Source of the DNA: a virus
IMG/VR virus record: IMGVR_UViG_3300005265_000120
Coordinates: 1-22,150 of that record
DNA length: 22,150 bases
Reading direction: 5' to 3' (one strand)
The notes beneath the pieces are model-generated. The model was not told the DNA's origin. It saw only the letters and a list, made by a program, of their open reading frames with translations, and did not search any database. Position numbers and translations under genes: made by a program. Below, piece by piece: positions 1 through 7,609 of the stretch; positions within the stretch are counted from its first letter, which is position 1, and each line of letters starts with the position of its first letter.

Positions 1-327
1 ATTGAGCCTATCTGGAGCGTGGATTATCAGCGACAATTAAGTTATGGGACGATAACTGAGGTGCGAGAGAATAATGAGTATATCAGAACAGCTCACGAGG
101 TGACCCCAGAGTGGCATCTCAAGATACAGGCACAGTGGCAAAAATGGATTGATAACGGTGTATCGAAAACAGTAAACCTTCCTCACACAGCTACTATGGA
201 CGATGTAGCAGAGATATACATGCAGGCGTGGAAGATGGGGTGCAAAGGAGTAACGGTCTTTAGAGACGGTTGTCGGGGTGACCAGGTGTTTGTGTCTAAC
301 TGCGATGGTGAGAACTGTTATTTGTAG
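1..327 (+). CDS. nrdJ: Class II (B12-dependent) ribonucleotide reductase, C-terminal part only
   Basis: The reading frame is open from base 1, so the gene begins upstream of the window; 108 codons are visible. The segment VSKTVNLPHTATMDDV, followed by AWKMGCKGVTVFRDG, is the conserved C-terminal end of the adenosylcobalamin-dependent ribonucleotide reductase barrel. The protein ends in NCDGENCYL, a Cys pair that probably serves as the C-terminal dithiol that re-reduces the active site (inference). The enzyme makes deoxyribonucleotides in the cytoplasm without oxygen, which suits an anaerobic host. It heads the visible part of a tight operon that continues into the helicase and the csf genes, so the virus appears to supply its own dNTPs during replication. 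The unusual extended C-terminal zinc/Cys domain of many NrdJ proteins is absent or very short here. Confidence 0.9.
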   Translation: MEPIWSVDYQRQLSYGTITEVRENNEYIRTAHEVTPEWHLKIQAQWQKWIDNGVSKTVNLPHTATMDDVAEIYMQAWKMGCKGVTVFRDGCRGDQVFVSNCDGENCYL

Positions 328-338
328 AGGTGGTATGA

Positions 339-458
339 ATGGCAAAGGCAAGATGTGTTGCTCTGTACGGGGCAGGTGTGTTATTTGAGGAATATAGCAT
401 TGAGGAGATTGAGAGAAGAGAGAAGGAGAGGAGACACAAGATTAAACCTTTCAATTGA
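339..458 (+). CDS. Small hypothetical protein, 39 residues
   Basis: ATG at 339 has a good ribosome binding site (GAGGTGG about 6 bases upstream), and the frame runs 39 codons to TGA at 456-458. The product is charged, with a Glu/Arg-rich helical second half (IEEIERREKERRHK). I do not recognise it. It fills the gap between the ribonucleotide reductase and the helicase, and its stop codon overlaps the helicase TTG start (TTGA), which suggests translational coupling. The good RBS and junction are the main reasons to believe it is real. Confidence 0.55.
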   Translation: MAKARCVALYGAGVLFEEYSIEEIERREKERRHKIKPFN

Positions 459-2119
459 TCAGGGTGATAACTTTGCCAATCAGATTTGAAGATGACCTTA
501 TCTGCCCTCTCTGCGGGATGTACAGGCAGGAGGAGACAGAACCAATCTGTGATAGATGCAGGTTTGATCTGGAAGAGCTAAATAAAGAAGCATTAAAAAA
601 ATTCACGGAGGTTTTTCATGTATCCTGGGGGAGGGTCGCGGATAATCCTGCAGCATTTGTAAAGACCGAATCCTTTAAACGAGCACTTCTTGAGAAAAAA
701 AGGCAGATGTGGCAGGATAAACGGCGTGAGATAGGTATGAAAACCGATGCGGGCACAGAGTGGGATCATATTATGAAATTATATTTTACAAAAGACGGTT
801 TTGTGCCTGCTTTTCTTGCTGAGGATATTATGTTTGATTATATTTTTATCACATTGAGCGATACAAAAGAGATTATGGTGTATGATGGGGGGATTTACAG
901 GAACGGGGGGGAGGTTTTAATCGAACAGGAATGTCAAAGAAGGCTTACAGGTTATTTGACAAAAACATACAGGGTTACGGAGGTGATTAATCAGATCAAG
1001 CGAGCAACGTACGTGGACAGGTGCCAGCTAAACGAGCATGCTGGGATGTATCTCAATCTTGAGAATGGTGTGATTGATTTGAGCAGTGGTGAGCTTATGG
1101 AGCATTCACCAGAGTATTTGTTCACGTCAAAAGTGCCGATTGAGTATGATCCTGAAGAGACATGTCCAAAGTGGGAGTCGTTTCTTAACATGGTGCTCGA
1201 AGAAGGTAGCAGAGAGGCTCTCCAGATGATGTTTGGTGAGTGCCTGACCTTCAGACCATGCAGCAAGATGTTTTTGCTCTACGGGGCTTCTGCGACAGGA
1301 AAAAGTACCGTGCTGAAGGTGCTTGAGATGCTTGTTGGAAGTGAGAACGTAGCACATGAAGGGCTTTATGCTCTATGTGGTGGTGATCAATGGGCGATAG
1401 CAAGGCTTTTTGGTAAGAAGGTGAATATTGCGGCTGAATTAACAGGGAAAGTACCGAATATAGAGATCCTGAAAGCACTGACAAGCGGGACAGACACAGT
1501 AAGCGGTGCGGTGAAATATAAGGACTCAATAGACTTTGTGAATACGGCAAAGCTGGTATTTGGTATGAACAAGATACCAAAACTACCTGCAACCGAATCG
1601 GTAATGAGACGGCTTGTAATGATTCCGTTTGTGAAGGTGATACCTGAGGATGAAAGGATTGAGGGGTATGCTGAAAAGGTTTTGAAAGAGGAGTTATCAG
1701 GTATCCTGAACTGGGCACTTGAAGGATTGAGAATGCTGGAAGAAAAAGGCTATCCAGAGGAGAGCTATGAAACGAAGGCAGAACGATTTGAGCGGGTCAG
1801 CAACTCAGTTGAGACATTTGCGAACGAGTATCTGATCGAGGATATAATAAGGGATGAGAACGGGAGGATTAACACGAGGGAGAGTGGCAGGGTTGCGACG
1901 GATGAGGTATATGAGAAGTATGTGTCGTTTTGCAAGAAGGTTTTGCATGTTGAACCGTTGATCAAGAGAAGAGTGAGCGAGGAGTTAAGGAAGCTGTTCG
2001 GGATCGAGACCAGGACATCAACACGGGGCGGGATTACAAAGCGGTATTACGTGGGGATCAGGATGAAAGGGGATGGAGAGGATAATGAACTTGAAACAAC
2101 ATGGTTTGATATGAGGTGA
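455..2119 (+). CDS. D5-like SF3 replicative helicase (primase-helicase C-terminal type)
   Basis: The 554-residue protein starts at TTG 455. An in-frame TAA lies at 443-445, and the TTG overlaps the preceding TGA, so this or GTG 464 is the start. A zinc finger sits at residues 17-35 (CPLC...CDRC). The D5_N hallmark LNLENGVIDLSSGEL is at about 200-214. Walker A GASATGKST is at 277-285, an acidic Walker B region around NIAAELTG at 324-331, and the sensor-like KLVFGMNKIPKLP near 366-378. This is the poxvirus D5/phage P4 family of superfamily 3 helicases that unwind DNA at the replication fork. I see no archaeo-eukaryotic primase domain: only a zinc finger and about 80 residues precede the D5_N region, so primase activity is not supported. 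The gene ends 4 bases before csf1, tying the CRISPR genes to the replication operon. Confidence 0.88.
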   Translation: MIRVITLPIRFEDDLICPLCGMYRQEETEPICDRCRFDLEELNKEALKKFTEVFHVSWGRVADNPAAFVKTESFKRALLEKKRQMWQDKRREIGMKTDAGTEWDHIMKLYFTKDGFVPAFLAEDIMFDYIFITLSDTKEIMVYDGGIYRNGGEVLIEQECQRRLTGYLTKTYRVTEVINQIKRATYVDRCQLNEHAGMYLNLENGVIDLSSGELMEHSPEYLFTSKVPIEYDPEETCPKWESFLNMVLEEGSREALQMMFGECLTFRPCSKMFLLYGASATGKSTVLKVLEMLVGSENVAHEGLYALCGGDQWAIARLFGKKVNIAAELTGKVPNIEILKALTSGTDTVSGAVKYKDSIDFVNTAKLVFGMNKIPKLPATESVMRRLVMIPFVKVIPEDERIEGYAEKVLKEELSGILNWALEGLRMLEEKGYPEESYETKAERFERVSNSVETFANEYLIEDIIRDENGRINTRESGRVATDEVYEKYVSFCKKVLHVEPLIKRRVSEELRKLFGIETRTSTRGGITKRYYVGIRMKGDGEDNELETTWFDMR

Positions 2120-2123
2120 GAAG

Positions 2124-2732
2124 ATGATGTTATCGAAGTTGATATGCACAGCAAGAAAAATAGAGCCAGAGATGGGAGACACTGCTGGAAACTGCATATT
2201 CTGTGGTGAATACAGTGAGAATGGATATATTCCAGGCTTAAAAACAAACTTTACGGCGTATGAATGGCTTCAGGATGGGGAAATTGTCTGTCCATACTGC
2301 AATCACATGTATAATGAACAGGAGTATAGGAAAAGCATGTGGGTCGTATCGGACAAGGAATATAAAAAGATTAAGCGAGAAGAGGTAAAGGATTTGCTTT
2401 TGAATCCTCCAGAGCCACCATTTGCAATATATCTAACGAGGACATACAAAAAGCAGGGATGGATACGAATGATGAACAAAATCAACTATGACCAAAGTGA
2501 GTTTTTCGTTGGTATGGACTATGATTTAATTTTTGTGAAAAGCATACAATTGAATGTATATATTCCATTGGTAGAATTACTCATTGAGCGAAAGATACCG
2601 AAAAAAGAAGTTCAGAGTGGGCGATTAAGTCCAAAAAGTATAGAAAAGATAGAAATGAATATAGATGTTATGAAAAAAGTGGAGAAATATGCCAACGATC
2701 CATTGTGGGAGGTTTGCGTATGGATGATGTGA
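2124..2732 (+). CDS. csf1: Csf1, Cas8-like subunit of a type IV CRISPR-Cas complex
   Basis: The 202-residue protein has an N-terminal zinc finger with C24/C27 and C56/C59 (NCIFCG and VCPYCN), then the conserved Csf1 core SMWVVSDKEY...LLLNPPEPPFAIYLT (about 71-105), and a C-terminal helical part. The pattern of a four-Cys finger followed by PEPPFAIY is, as I know the family, characteristic of Csf1, the small-sized Cas8 equivalent of type IV effectors. Csf1 is thought to cap the complex near the 5' end of the bound RNA. RBS GAGGTGAGAAG lies just before the ATG. The start is 4 bases after the helicase stop, and the end overlaps cas11 by 13 bases. The function of type IV-B complexes is unknown. 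Confidence 0.88.
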   Translation: MMLSKLICTARKIEPEMGDTAGNCIFCGEYSENGYIPGLKTNFTAYEWLQDGEIVCPYCNHMYNEQEYRKSMWVVSDKEYKKIKREEVKDLLLNPPEPPFAIYLTRTYKKQGWIRMMNKINYDQSEFFVGMDYDLIFVKSIQLNVYIPLVELLIERKIPKKEVQSGRLSPKSIEKIEMNIDVMKKVEKYANDPLWEVCVWMM

Positions 2733-3058
2733 ATGAGTTGAGAGAGAAGATAGCATATATGTTAGCTACGGCGTACAGGCGAGTCGACTGGAAAAAGATG
2801 GGATCGAGATCGGCGTACGATGTGTTTGCTCACAGGGTGAAGGTTGCTGGATATATGAACACAGTTGCAAAGTTTGTTGAGAAACTGTGTCATGGTTTAC
2901 ATCTTCAGTCGATCAATATCGATCCTGATGAGCTGCTGTATCTCGAAGAAAAACGAGATGAAGCTTTGAGAATGTTGAGAGAGGAAACGGTATTGCTTGT
3001 GCTCATGGCCGCAAAAAAGGCAAAAGAGTTGAAGATCAACAAGAAGTTTGAGAGGTAA
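2720..3058 (+). CDS. cas11: Cas11-like small subunit of type IV-B complex
   Basis: A 112-residue, almost wholly alpha-helical, charged protein. I start it at ATG 2720 because GGGAGG lies 7 bases upstream; a GTG five codons earlier has no such site. It has no catalytic motif. Assignment rests on size, helical character and position: type IV-B loci carry a small helical subunit gene between csf1 and csf2, exactly as here. In related effectors Cas11 subunits line the belly of the Cas7 filament. The gene overlaps csf1 and is separated from csf2 by only four bases. Confidence 0.75.
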   Translation: MDDVNELREKIAYMLATAYRRVDWKKMGSRSAYDVFAHRVKVAGYMNTVAKFVEKLCHGLHLQSINIDPDELLYLEEKRDEALRMLREETVLLVLMAAKKAKELKINKKFER

Positions 3059-3062
3059 TGAT

Positions 3063-3893
3063 ATGAAGAGAGAAATATATGAAGGATATTTGGTTGCAGA
3101 GACGCCGATACACCATGGCGGAGATGAGAAAACTGGTGCTGAGTCGTTGTTGAGGCAGATGAGCTACATCGTGGATGGTAAGCGAATTGAAATACCTTTG
3201 ATCAGCGGGAATGCGATCAGGGGCAACCTCAGGCGTCTGTTGATGGCTGACATGCTCGCACAGGTCAGATATAAGCTCAGCTCTGCGAAGATATATCACA
3301 TGCTCTTTTCAGGTGGAATACTTGAAACAGTAAGCAGCAAGGACACAGGAGTGATTGATCTCGATCTTAAGCGGAAGATTAGGAAGACGATTATACCGAT
3401 TGCTCTTCTCGGGTCATCGCTTGGGAATCAGATATTTGAAGGGAAGCTTAAGGTAAGTCCTGCAATACCAATATGCAAGGAGCTTAAAGATTACTTGCCA
3501 GATACATGCCAGATACAGCCCACGTTGAGTATATATGAGCTCCTCGATTTTGATTTTGCGACGAGAAAAGATGACCTCAGAGAGGAAAAGGATGAGAATG
3601 AGCAGGCAACACAGATGATGTACAGCTTTCAGGTCTTCATACCAGGGACGCCGTTCCATCATTCATTCAGTTTGAATGATGTTGATGATATTGAGCAGTC
3701 TGCATTCTATAGAATGCTCAATCTGTGGAAGATGAACCCATACGTCGGAGGGAAGTCTTCTATCGGGCTCGGAAAAGTCAAGATATGCTACGATTATGAT
3801 GATGATGCAGAGATACTGTATCATAACTTTCTGATGGAGAAACAAGAAGAGATACGTGAGATGTTGAATGATCTTGAGGAGAAATGGGGATGA
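3063..3893 (+). CDS. csf2: Csf2, Cas7-family RAMP backbone of type IV-B complex
   Basis: The 276-residue protein starts at ATG 3063, preceded by GAGAGGT 6 bases upstream; a TTG five codons earlier is less likely. The N-terminus ETPIHHGGDEKTG and the segment IPLISGNAIRGNLRR (44-58) are the classic Cas7/Csf2 opening: a beta strand, a gap, and the S-G-N-x-I-R-G-x-x-R helix that contacts RNA. A glycine-rich RAMP loop, GGKSSIGLGKV, lies at about 229-239. Cas7 subunits polymerise along guide RNA to form the filament of the effector. No obvious catalytic Asp of type III Cas7 can be assigned by eye. The stop overlaps the csf3 ATG (ATGA). Confidence 0.9.
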   Translation: MKREIYEGYLVAETPIHHGGDEKTGAESLLRQMSYIVDGKRIEIPLISGNAIRGNLRRLLMADMLAQVRYKLSSAKIYHMLFSGGILETVSSKDTGVIDLDLKRKIRKTIIPIALLGSSLGNQIFEGKLKVSPAIPICKELKDYLPDTCQIQPTLSIYELLDFDFATRKDDLREEKDENEQATQMMYSFQVFIPGTPFHHSFSLNDVDDIEQSAFYRMLNLWKMNPYVGGKSSIGLGKVKICYDYDDDAEILYHNFLMEKQEEIREMLNDLEEKWG

Positions 3894-4606
3894 GTTTGAA
3901 CAACATCATAGAAAGGGTGAAAAAGTATAATCCCCCCTCTTCCTTTTCACCATTGAAGATTGTGTGTGAGCTTATCACTCCCATCGCTTTAGCCCATCCT
4001 TACATTCATCTCGACGGTCTGATCATGCATCTGCTTCTCAGGGATATTCTTAAGGATGATTACTATAATCTTCCATCGAAGTCTCCAATCGATTTTGGGC
4101 AGTACCTCAGACCCCCACTCAAGAAAAGTGGAAAAGTATACCATGCATCGGTATCATTTTTTGATATACAGGATGTATATGTGACAACGATCTATAAGCG
4201 GTTCTGTACTGAGTATCTTGATCATCTCACTGCCCACAAGAAAAAAATACGGCGTGGAACTGGTCATTTTAAGGATTTCATGATCAGACTGCCATATATA
4301 CCAGCAAAAACGGTGACATTCTACGCAAATGGGAATATTGGTGAAATTGAGAGATTGTTGGCAGCTCTTGAAGCACTTGGGAAAAAAACGGCGTATGGTT
4401 TCGGTCTGATACGGTCGATTGAAGTTGAGGAGATGAAAGAGGATTGGTCGGTTGTGAAAAATGGGAAAGCAATGAGACCAATCCCCATGTCGATGCTTGA
4501 TTATGCAGAAAAACAGGTGGCACTTGCATATAAGCCACCATATTGGGATAAGCGGAATGTGGCAATATGTGTACCACCTGGAGCGGAGGTGAGACTACAT
4601 GGATGA
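3890..4606 (+). CDS. csf3: Csf3, Cas5-family RAMP of type IV-B complex
   Basis: The 238-residue protein has a RAMP-like N-terminal strand (KIVCELITPIAL) and a second-half glycine-rich loop, GKKTAYGFGLIRSI (164-177), as in Csf3/Cas5. Cas5-type subunits cap the 5' handle of guide RNA. I choose ATG 3890 because GAGGAG at 3876-3881 is 8 bases away and the ATG forms an ATGA junction with the csf2 stop; ATG 3884 would sit too close to that site. The C-terminus (ICVPPGAEVRLHG) overlaps the next gene by 8 bases. No Cas6/Csf5 follows, which with the CysH gene points to subtype IV-B rather than IV-A. Confidence 0.85.
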   Translation: MSLNNIIERVKKYNPPSSFSPLKIVCELITPIALAHPYIHLDGLIMHLLLRDILKDDYYNLPSKSPIDFGQYLRPPLKKSGKVYHASVSFFDIQDVYVTTIYKRFCTEYLDHLTAHKKKIRRGTGHFKDFMIRLPYIPAKTVTFYANGNIGEIERLLAALEALGKKTAYGFGLIRSIEVEEMKEDWSVVKNGKAMRPIPMSMLDYAEKQVALAYKPPYWDKRNVAICVPPGAEVRLHG

Positions 4607-5294
4607 AATATGGCGTGAAACATTTTTATTCTGGAGTGAGACAGAGGAGTACCAGAAAAAGGTAAAAGAGGTAAAAAAGAATGTTCAGATGGCTTTAAAC
4701 AGATTTAGGAAGCCGTATGTTTCTTTTTCAGGTGGAAAAGATTCAACAGTGATGCTTCATCTGGTTCTTGAACAGAAGCCGGATGTGATGGTATTTCACT
4801 GGGACTACGGGAGATATTTTATACCGAGGGAGATAGAAAGGGAGTTCCTTAATAATGCACAGAAAATAGGAGCAAGGAATATTGTAGTGAAATCGTCTTC
4901 TCTATATGAAAAAAAAGGTAGGGGTGCTCAGAATGTACTTGGGAGGGTGATGATAGGGCTTGTTGTGCCACAACTAAAGAAAGAAGGTTATGATGGATGT
5001 TTTGTGGGATTGAGGGCGGAGGAGGCGAGCAGGAGAAATGCGAGAACGAAGAATTTGTTTGAATCGGGCATAATAACTTCCACATTCCCCATCAGGCATC
5101 TAACATGGAAAGATGTATGGGCGTACATTGTATCGAACAACCTTCCATATCCATCTGTGTATGATAAATATGCAAAGGTGCTGGGATGGGATAAAGTGAG
5201 GCTTGTTACATTTTTTGATCCTGAATTTGATAAGTTCGGTAGCCCGAATATTGATGGGATCTTGATGAGTGAATTCAGGAATGTAAAAAGGTGA
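4599..5294 (+). CDS. cysH: CysH-like PP-loop ATPase (PAPS-reductase family) of type IV-B locus
   Basis: A 231-residue protein with the PP-loop SGGKDST at residues 44-50 and the second family motif GLRAEEASRRNAR. It belongs to the adenine nucleotide alpha-hydrolase fold shared by phosphoadenylyl-sulfate reductases. The catalytic Cys motif of a true assimilatory reductase is not visible, and I see no CC...CxxC iron-sulfur cluster motif, so sulfate reduction is doubtful. CysH-like genes are the known companion of type IV-B csf genes, where their job is unresolved. It starts inside csf3 (8-bp overlap) and is the last gene before a long non-coding region, so it is translated as part of the csf module. 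Alternative: a host-derived metabolic gene, but the location argues against it. Confidence 0.87.
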   Translation: MDEIWRETFLFWSETEEYQKKVKEVKKNVQMALNRFRKPYVSFSGGKDSTVMLHLVLEQKPDVMVFHWDYGRYFIPREIEREFLNNAQKIGARNIVVKSSSLYEKKGRGAQNVLGRVMIGLVVPQLKKEGYDGCFVGLRAEEASRRNARTKNLFESGIITSTFPIRHLTWKDVWAYIVSNNLPYPSVYDKYAKVLGWDKVRLVTFFDPEFDKFGSPNIDGILMSEFRNVKR

Positions 5295-5325
5295 GTGTTG
5301 ATTTTTGTATCACTCCATGCTACAT

Positions 5326-5358
5326 ATTTTTTAGTTTTTGTGCGTAAAAGTATTTTTT
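5326..5358 (+). terminator. Probable T-tract terminator(s) after cysH
   Basis: Two oligo-T runs, TATTTTTTAGTTTTTG and TATTTTTTG, lie 32-64 bases after the cysH stop with no strong hairpin before them. Archaeal RNA polymerase stops at such U-rich tracts, so this is a plausible end of the replication/csf operon. Assigned from position and composition only. Confidence 0.45.
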
Positions 5359-5370
5359 GTAATGAATGCT

Positions 5371-5580
5371 GATCGTTTTTTTTTGGGATTTGTGTGTTTT
5401 TTTTGGGTTATTTCACATGAAAAATAATAATGAATTATGATAAATTATGATGGAAATTAAAAACGATCAGGTAAAAAAAACGATCAAAAAAACGATCAAA
5501 AAAACGATCAACAAAAGAAGGATAGAGGTTCTTTTTGTCTATACTCTTTTCTTATTCTTTTTTCATATAAAAAAACGATC
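5371..5580 (+). repeat. AAAAAACGATC iteron-like repeats
   Basis: Direct copies of an A-tract followed by CGATC end at 5468, 5485, 5497, 5509 and 5580. The middle three are spaced exactly 12 bases apart. An inverted copy (GATCGTTTTTTTTT) is at 5371-5384, and a degenerate inverted copy (GCATCGTTTTTTTT) follows at 5645-5658. An array of short A-tract repeats in an AT-rich gap next to replication genes resembles iterons bound by an initiator, or operators for a regulator. Each copy holds a GATC site. Confidence 0.65.
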
Positions 5581-5713
5581 ACTATCTAAAAACTAAAATC
5601 TAAAAAAATAGTAAATATAATAAAAAGAAAAAGTTTGTAGAGGTGCATCGTTTTTTTTCAGAGAGGTATTTTTTAGCACAAGTGTTACGTAATACTGGAA
5701 GGGGTAGATGCAA

Positions 5714-5722
5714 AATTATATA
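5714..5722 (+). promoter_or_regulatory. TATA box for terminase operon
   Basis: ATTATATAA is centred about 31 bases before the terS ATG at 5749. An archaeal TATA box of this kind places the start of RNA a few bases from the ATG, giving a nearly leaderless message. An ATG at 5743 is followed at once by TAA and is not a gene start. Confidence 0.65.
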
Positions 5723-5748
5723 ATACATGATCCTATAAAATAGATGTA

Positions 5749-6213
5749 ATGCCAGTAAAACTCTTGCAGAAGGAGAAGCCAAAACACCGTGAAGCTTTTG
5801 AGTACTATTATCAGGTCAGAAGTCTTCGGAAGGTGGCACAAAAATTCGGTGTGAGTAATGCTTCAGTTGAAAAGTGGAACAAATCTTTCAACTGGCAGGA
5901 ACGTCTTTTAATCCGTGATCAGGAAATAGCTGACAAAGTGGAAAAGGAACTTGTTGACTCGATCACTGAACGCAAGGCAAAGTACCTGAAAATGGTCGAG
6001 GCTGTAATGTCAACAGCCTTCGAGAGACAGGAAGACGGCACGGTCAGAGTTAAGATCAAGTGTAATAAAGCATCAGACCTACAGAAGCTCATTGAAACGG
6101 CACTTAAGCTCATGGGTGAACCAGAAAGGCAGGAGATACAGCATCGTGGCATTGAGGACATCACATTCAAGTTTGAGGTGGAGGAGAAGGATGCAAATCA
6201 AGATACCGCGTAG
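5749..6213 (+). CDS. terS: Terminase small subunit
   Basis: A 154-residue protein with an N-terminal helix-turn-helix (about residues 14-48: SLRKVAQKFGVSNASVEKWNKS), a long central helical region, and an acidic C-terminus (FKFEVEEKDANQ). This matches small terminases, which bind the packaging site and regulate the large subunit. It directly precedes and overlaps the large terminase by 23 bases and has its own leaderless promoter. The family is poorly conserved, so position carries much of the weight. Confidence 0.82.
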   Translation: MPVKLLQKEKPKHREAFEYYYQVRSLRKVAQKFGVSNASVEKWNKSFNWQERLLIRDQEIADKVEKELVDSITERKAKYLKMVEAVMSTAFERQEDGTVRVKIKCNKASDLQKLIETALKLMGEPERQEIQHRGIEDITFKFEVEEKDANQDTA

Positions 6214-7432
6214 ACTCCTGCCATCACAGGCTCAATTCCTCAAATCAAATGCACGATACAAGCTTTTCAGTGGTGCTTATGGGGCCGGGAAGACGAAGAT
6301 AGGATGTATACATGTGATCCTCGAATGCCTCCAGAATCCTGGCTCACTGTGGCTTGTCGGAACTCAAACCTATCCAATGCTTAGAGATACGGTTGTGAGG
6401 ACTTTTTTTGAGGAGATCGAGCTGTATCAAAAAGCACTTGAGGAAGCAGGTATCAAGGAAAGCATAATCCAGGAATGGAACAAGACCGAGATGAGAGTCA
6501 GGTTCGTGAATGGTTCAGAGGTGCTTTTCAGGTCATGTGAAGATCCTGCAAAGTTCAAGTCACTCAACCTTGACGGCTGGTATCTCGACGAGGCTGTGGA
6601 GGTAAGCGAAGGAATCTTCAGGATGCTCCAGGGCAGACTCAGAGGCACACACACGAAAAAACATCGTGGTCTCATCACAACAAATCCATCAGGCTATTCA
6701 AACTGGGTGTATCGCTATTTCATTGAGAAACCAATCGATGACTCGCTCACTATCCACTCAAGCACTTTCAACAATATTTTTCTACCACCTGAGTATATCA
6801 ACGATCTCAAAAACTCATATGACGAAGACTATGCACGGCGGTATCTGCATGGTGAATGGGGCACATTTGAAGGCATAATCTACAAAGATTTCTCACATCA
6901 ACGGCACATTGGCGAATATCATGATCATGAGTTCAAATACTACATTGGTGGCTATGATGACGGACAGCGTAATCCTGCAAGCCTGCTTGTGATAGGCGTG
7001 GACTCGGATGATCGATACTATGTCGTGGAGGAGTTCTATCAAGCCGGACTCACCAGTGTTGACATAGTTGAGCGGGTCAAGGAGATCAACAAAAAATATG
7101 ACATGGATACGATATACTGTGATCCGTCTGGACTCAACACGATCATGGAAATGAAGCGAGCAGGTCTACCAGCGAAGGATGCGGATAATGCAGTGCTGGA
7201 TGGTATCAAGGCTGTGGCATCGATGTTCAAGCAGGATCGGCTATTCATCGATGTGAACTGCACGAATCTTTTGCGAGAGCTCGAATCATATCGATGGGAG
7301 AAGGATAAGGCAGGGCAGAACCTGACAGAGAAGCCACTTAAGCTTGAGGATCACGCGGTCGACAGCTTACGTTATATATGTTTTTCACATGAGAAACGGG
7401 GGAGCTTCACGGTGCTGGAAGATATATTCTAA
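6191..7432 (+). CDS. terL: Terminase large subunit
   Basis: The 413-residue protein starts at ATG 6191, since GAGGTGGAGGAGAAGG lies just upstream; the longer frame from 6092 only shadows terS. The N-terminal ATPase shows Walker A FSGAYGAGKT (26-35), Walker B LDGWYLDEA (127-135) and the coupling motif GLITTNP (160-166). The C-terminal RNase H-like nuclease shows acidic residues in GGYDDG (about D255), YCDPSG (D311) and DHAVDSLRY (D387/D391). It pumps and cuts viral DNA into the prohead through the portal. All expected catalytic residues are visible. Confidence 0.95.
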   Translation: MQIKIPRRLLPSQAQFLKSNARYKLFSGAYGAGKTKIGCIHVILECLQNPGSLWLVGTQTYPMLRDTVVRTFFEEIELYQKALEEAGIKESIIQEWNKTEMRVRFVNGSEVLFRSCEDPAKFKSLNLDGWYLDEAVEVSEGIFRMLQGRLRGTHTKKHRGLITTNPSGYSNWVYRYFIEKPIDDSLTIHSSTFNNIFLPPEYINDLKNSYDEDYARRYLHGEWGTFEGIIYKDFSHQRHIGEYHDHEFKYYIGGYDDGQRNPASLLVIGVDSDDRYYVVEEFYQAGLTSVDIVERVKEINKKYDMDTIYCDPSGLNTIMEMKRAGLPAKDADNAVLDGIKAVASMFKQDRLFIDVNCTNLLRELESYRWEKDKAGQNLTEKPLKLEDHAVDSLRYICFSHEKRGSFTVLEDIF

Positions 7433-7440
7433 GACAAAAG

Positions 7441-7449
7441 GTATATAAA
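7441..7449 (+). promoter_or_regulatory. TATA box for the RHH/methyltransferase operon
   Basis: GTATATAAA starts nine bases after terL and is centred 27 bases before the ATG at 7472, giving a leaderless start for the small ribbon-helix-helix gene. Confidence 0.65.
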
Positions 7450-7471
7450 GCTAAATATACATATAATAACC

Positions 7472-7609
7472 ATGCAGAGAGTAATTTACACAACTCAGGA
7501 TCAAGAGAGTCTACTTGAGCGGGTTACTGAGAAAAGTGGTTTGAGCAGATCCAGCGCATTGCGTGAAGGATTGAAGTTGCTTGCTGAAAAACTTGGTATT
7601 GAGGAGTAA
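7472..7609 (+). CDS. Ribbon-helix-helix (CopG/Arc-like) DNA-binding protein, 45 residues
   Basis: A short beta-strand (QRVIYTT) is followed by two helices with the typical turn between them (ESLLERVTEKSGLSRSSALR and EGLKLLAEKLGI). This is the ribbon-helix-helix fold, whose dimers bind palindromes through the strand. A consensus leaderless promoter precedes it. The end overlaps the start of the ParB/methyltransferase frame, so the two are probably one operon. It may repress its own promoter or the A/T palindromes elsewhere in the window; that is inference. Confidence 0.75.
   Translation: MQRVIYTTQDQESLLERVTEKSGLSRSSALREGLKLLAEKLGIEE

Larger units (their letters stand above)
5295..5748 (+). 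other. AT-rich non-coding region between early and late operons
   Basis: 454 bases with no convincing ORF on either strand. It begins with T-tracts just after cysH (TATTTTTTAG near 5327 and TATTTTTTG near 5351) that could end transcription in archaeal fashion. It then carries poly-T/poly-A stretches, the CGATC repeats described separately, and ends with the terS promoter. The composition is far more AT-rich than the flanking genes. Its location between replication genes and packaging genes makes it a good candidate origin of replication. Confidence 0.7.

Noticed and set aside
1251-1718. 155-codon minus-strand ORF opposite the helicase
   Set aside because: It lies fully within the conserved helicase core and its protein (Ser/Pro/Leu-rich) is a typical antisense shadow.
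6092-6190. Longer N-terminus of the large terminase
   Set aside because: This segment lies inside the small terminase gene, reads as basic low-quality sequence, and a good ribosome binding site precedes ATG 6191.
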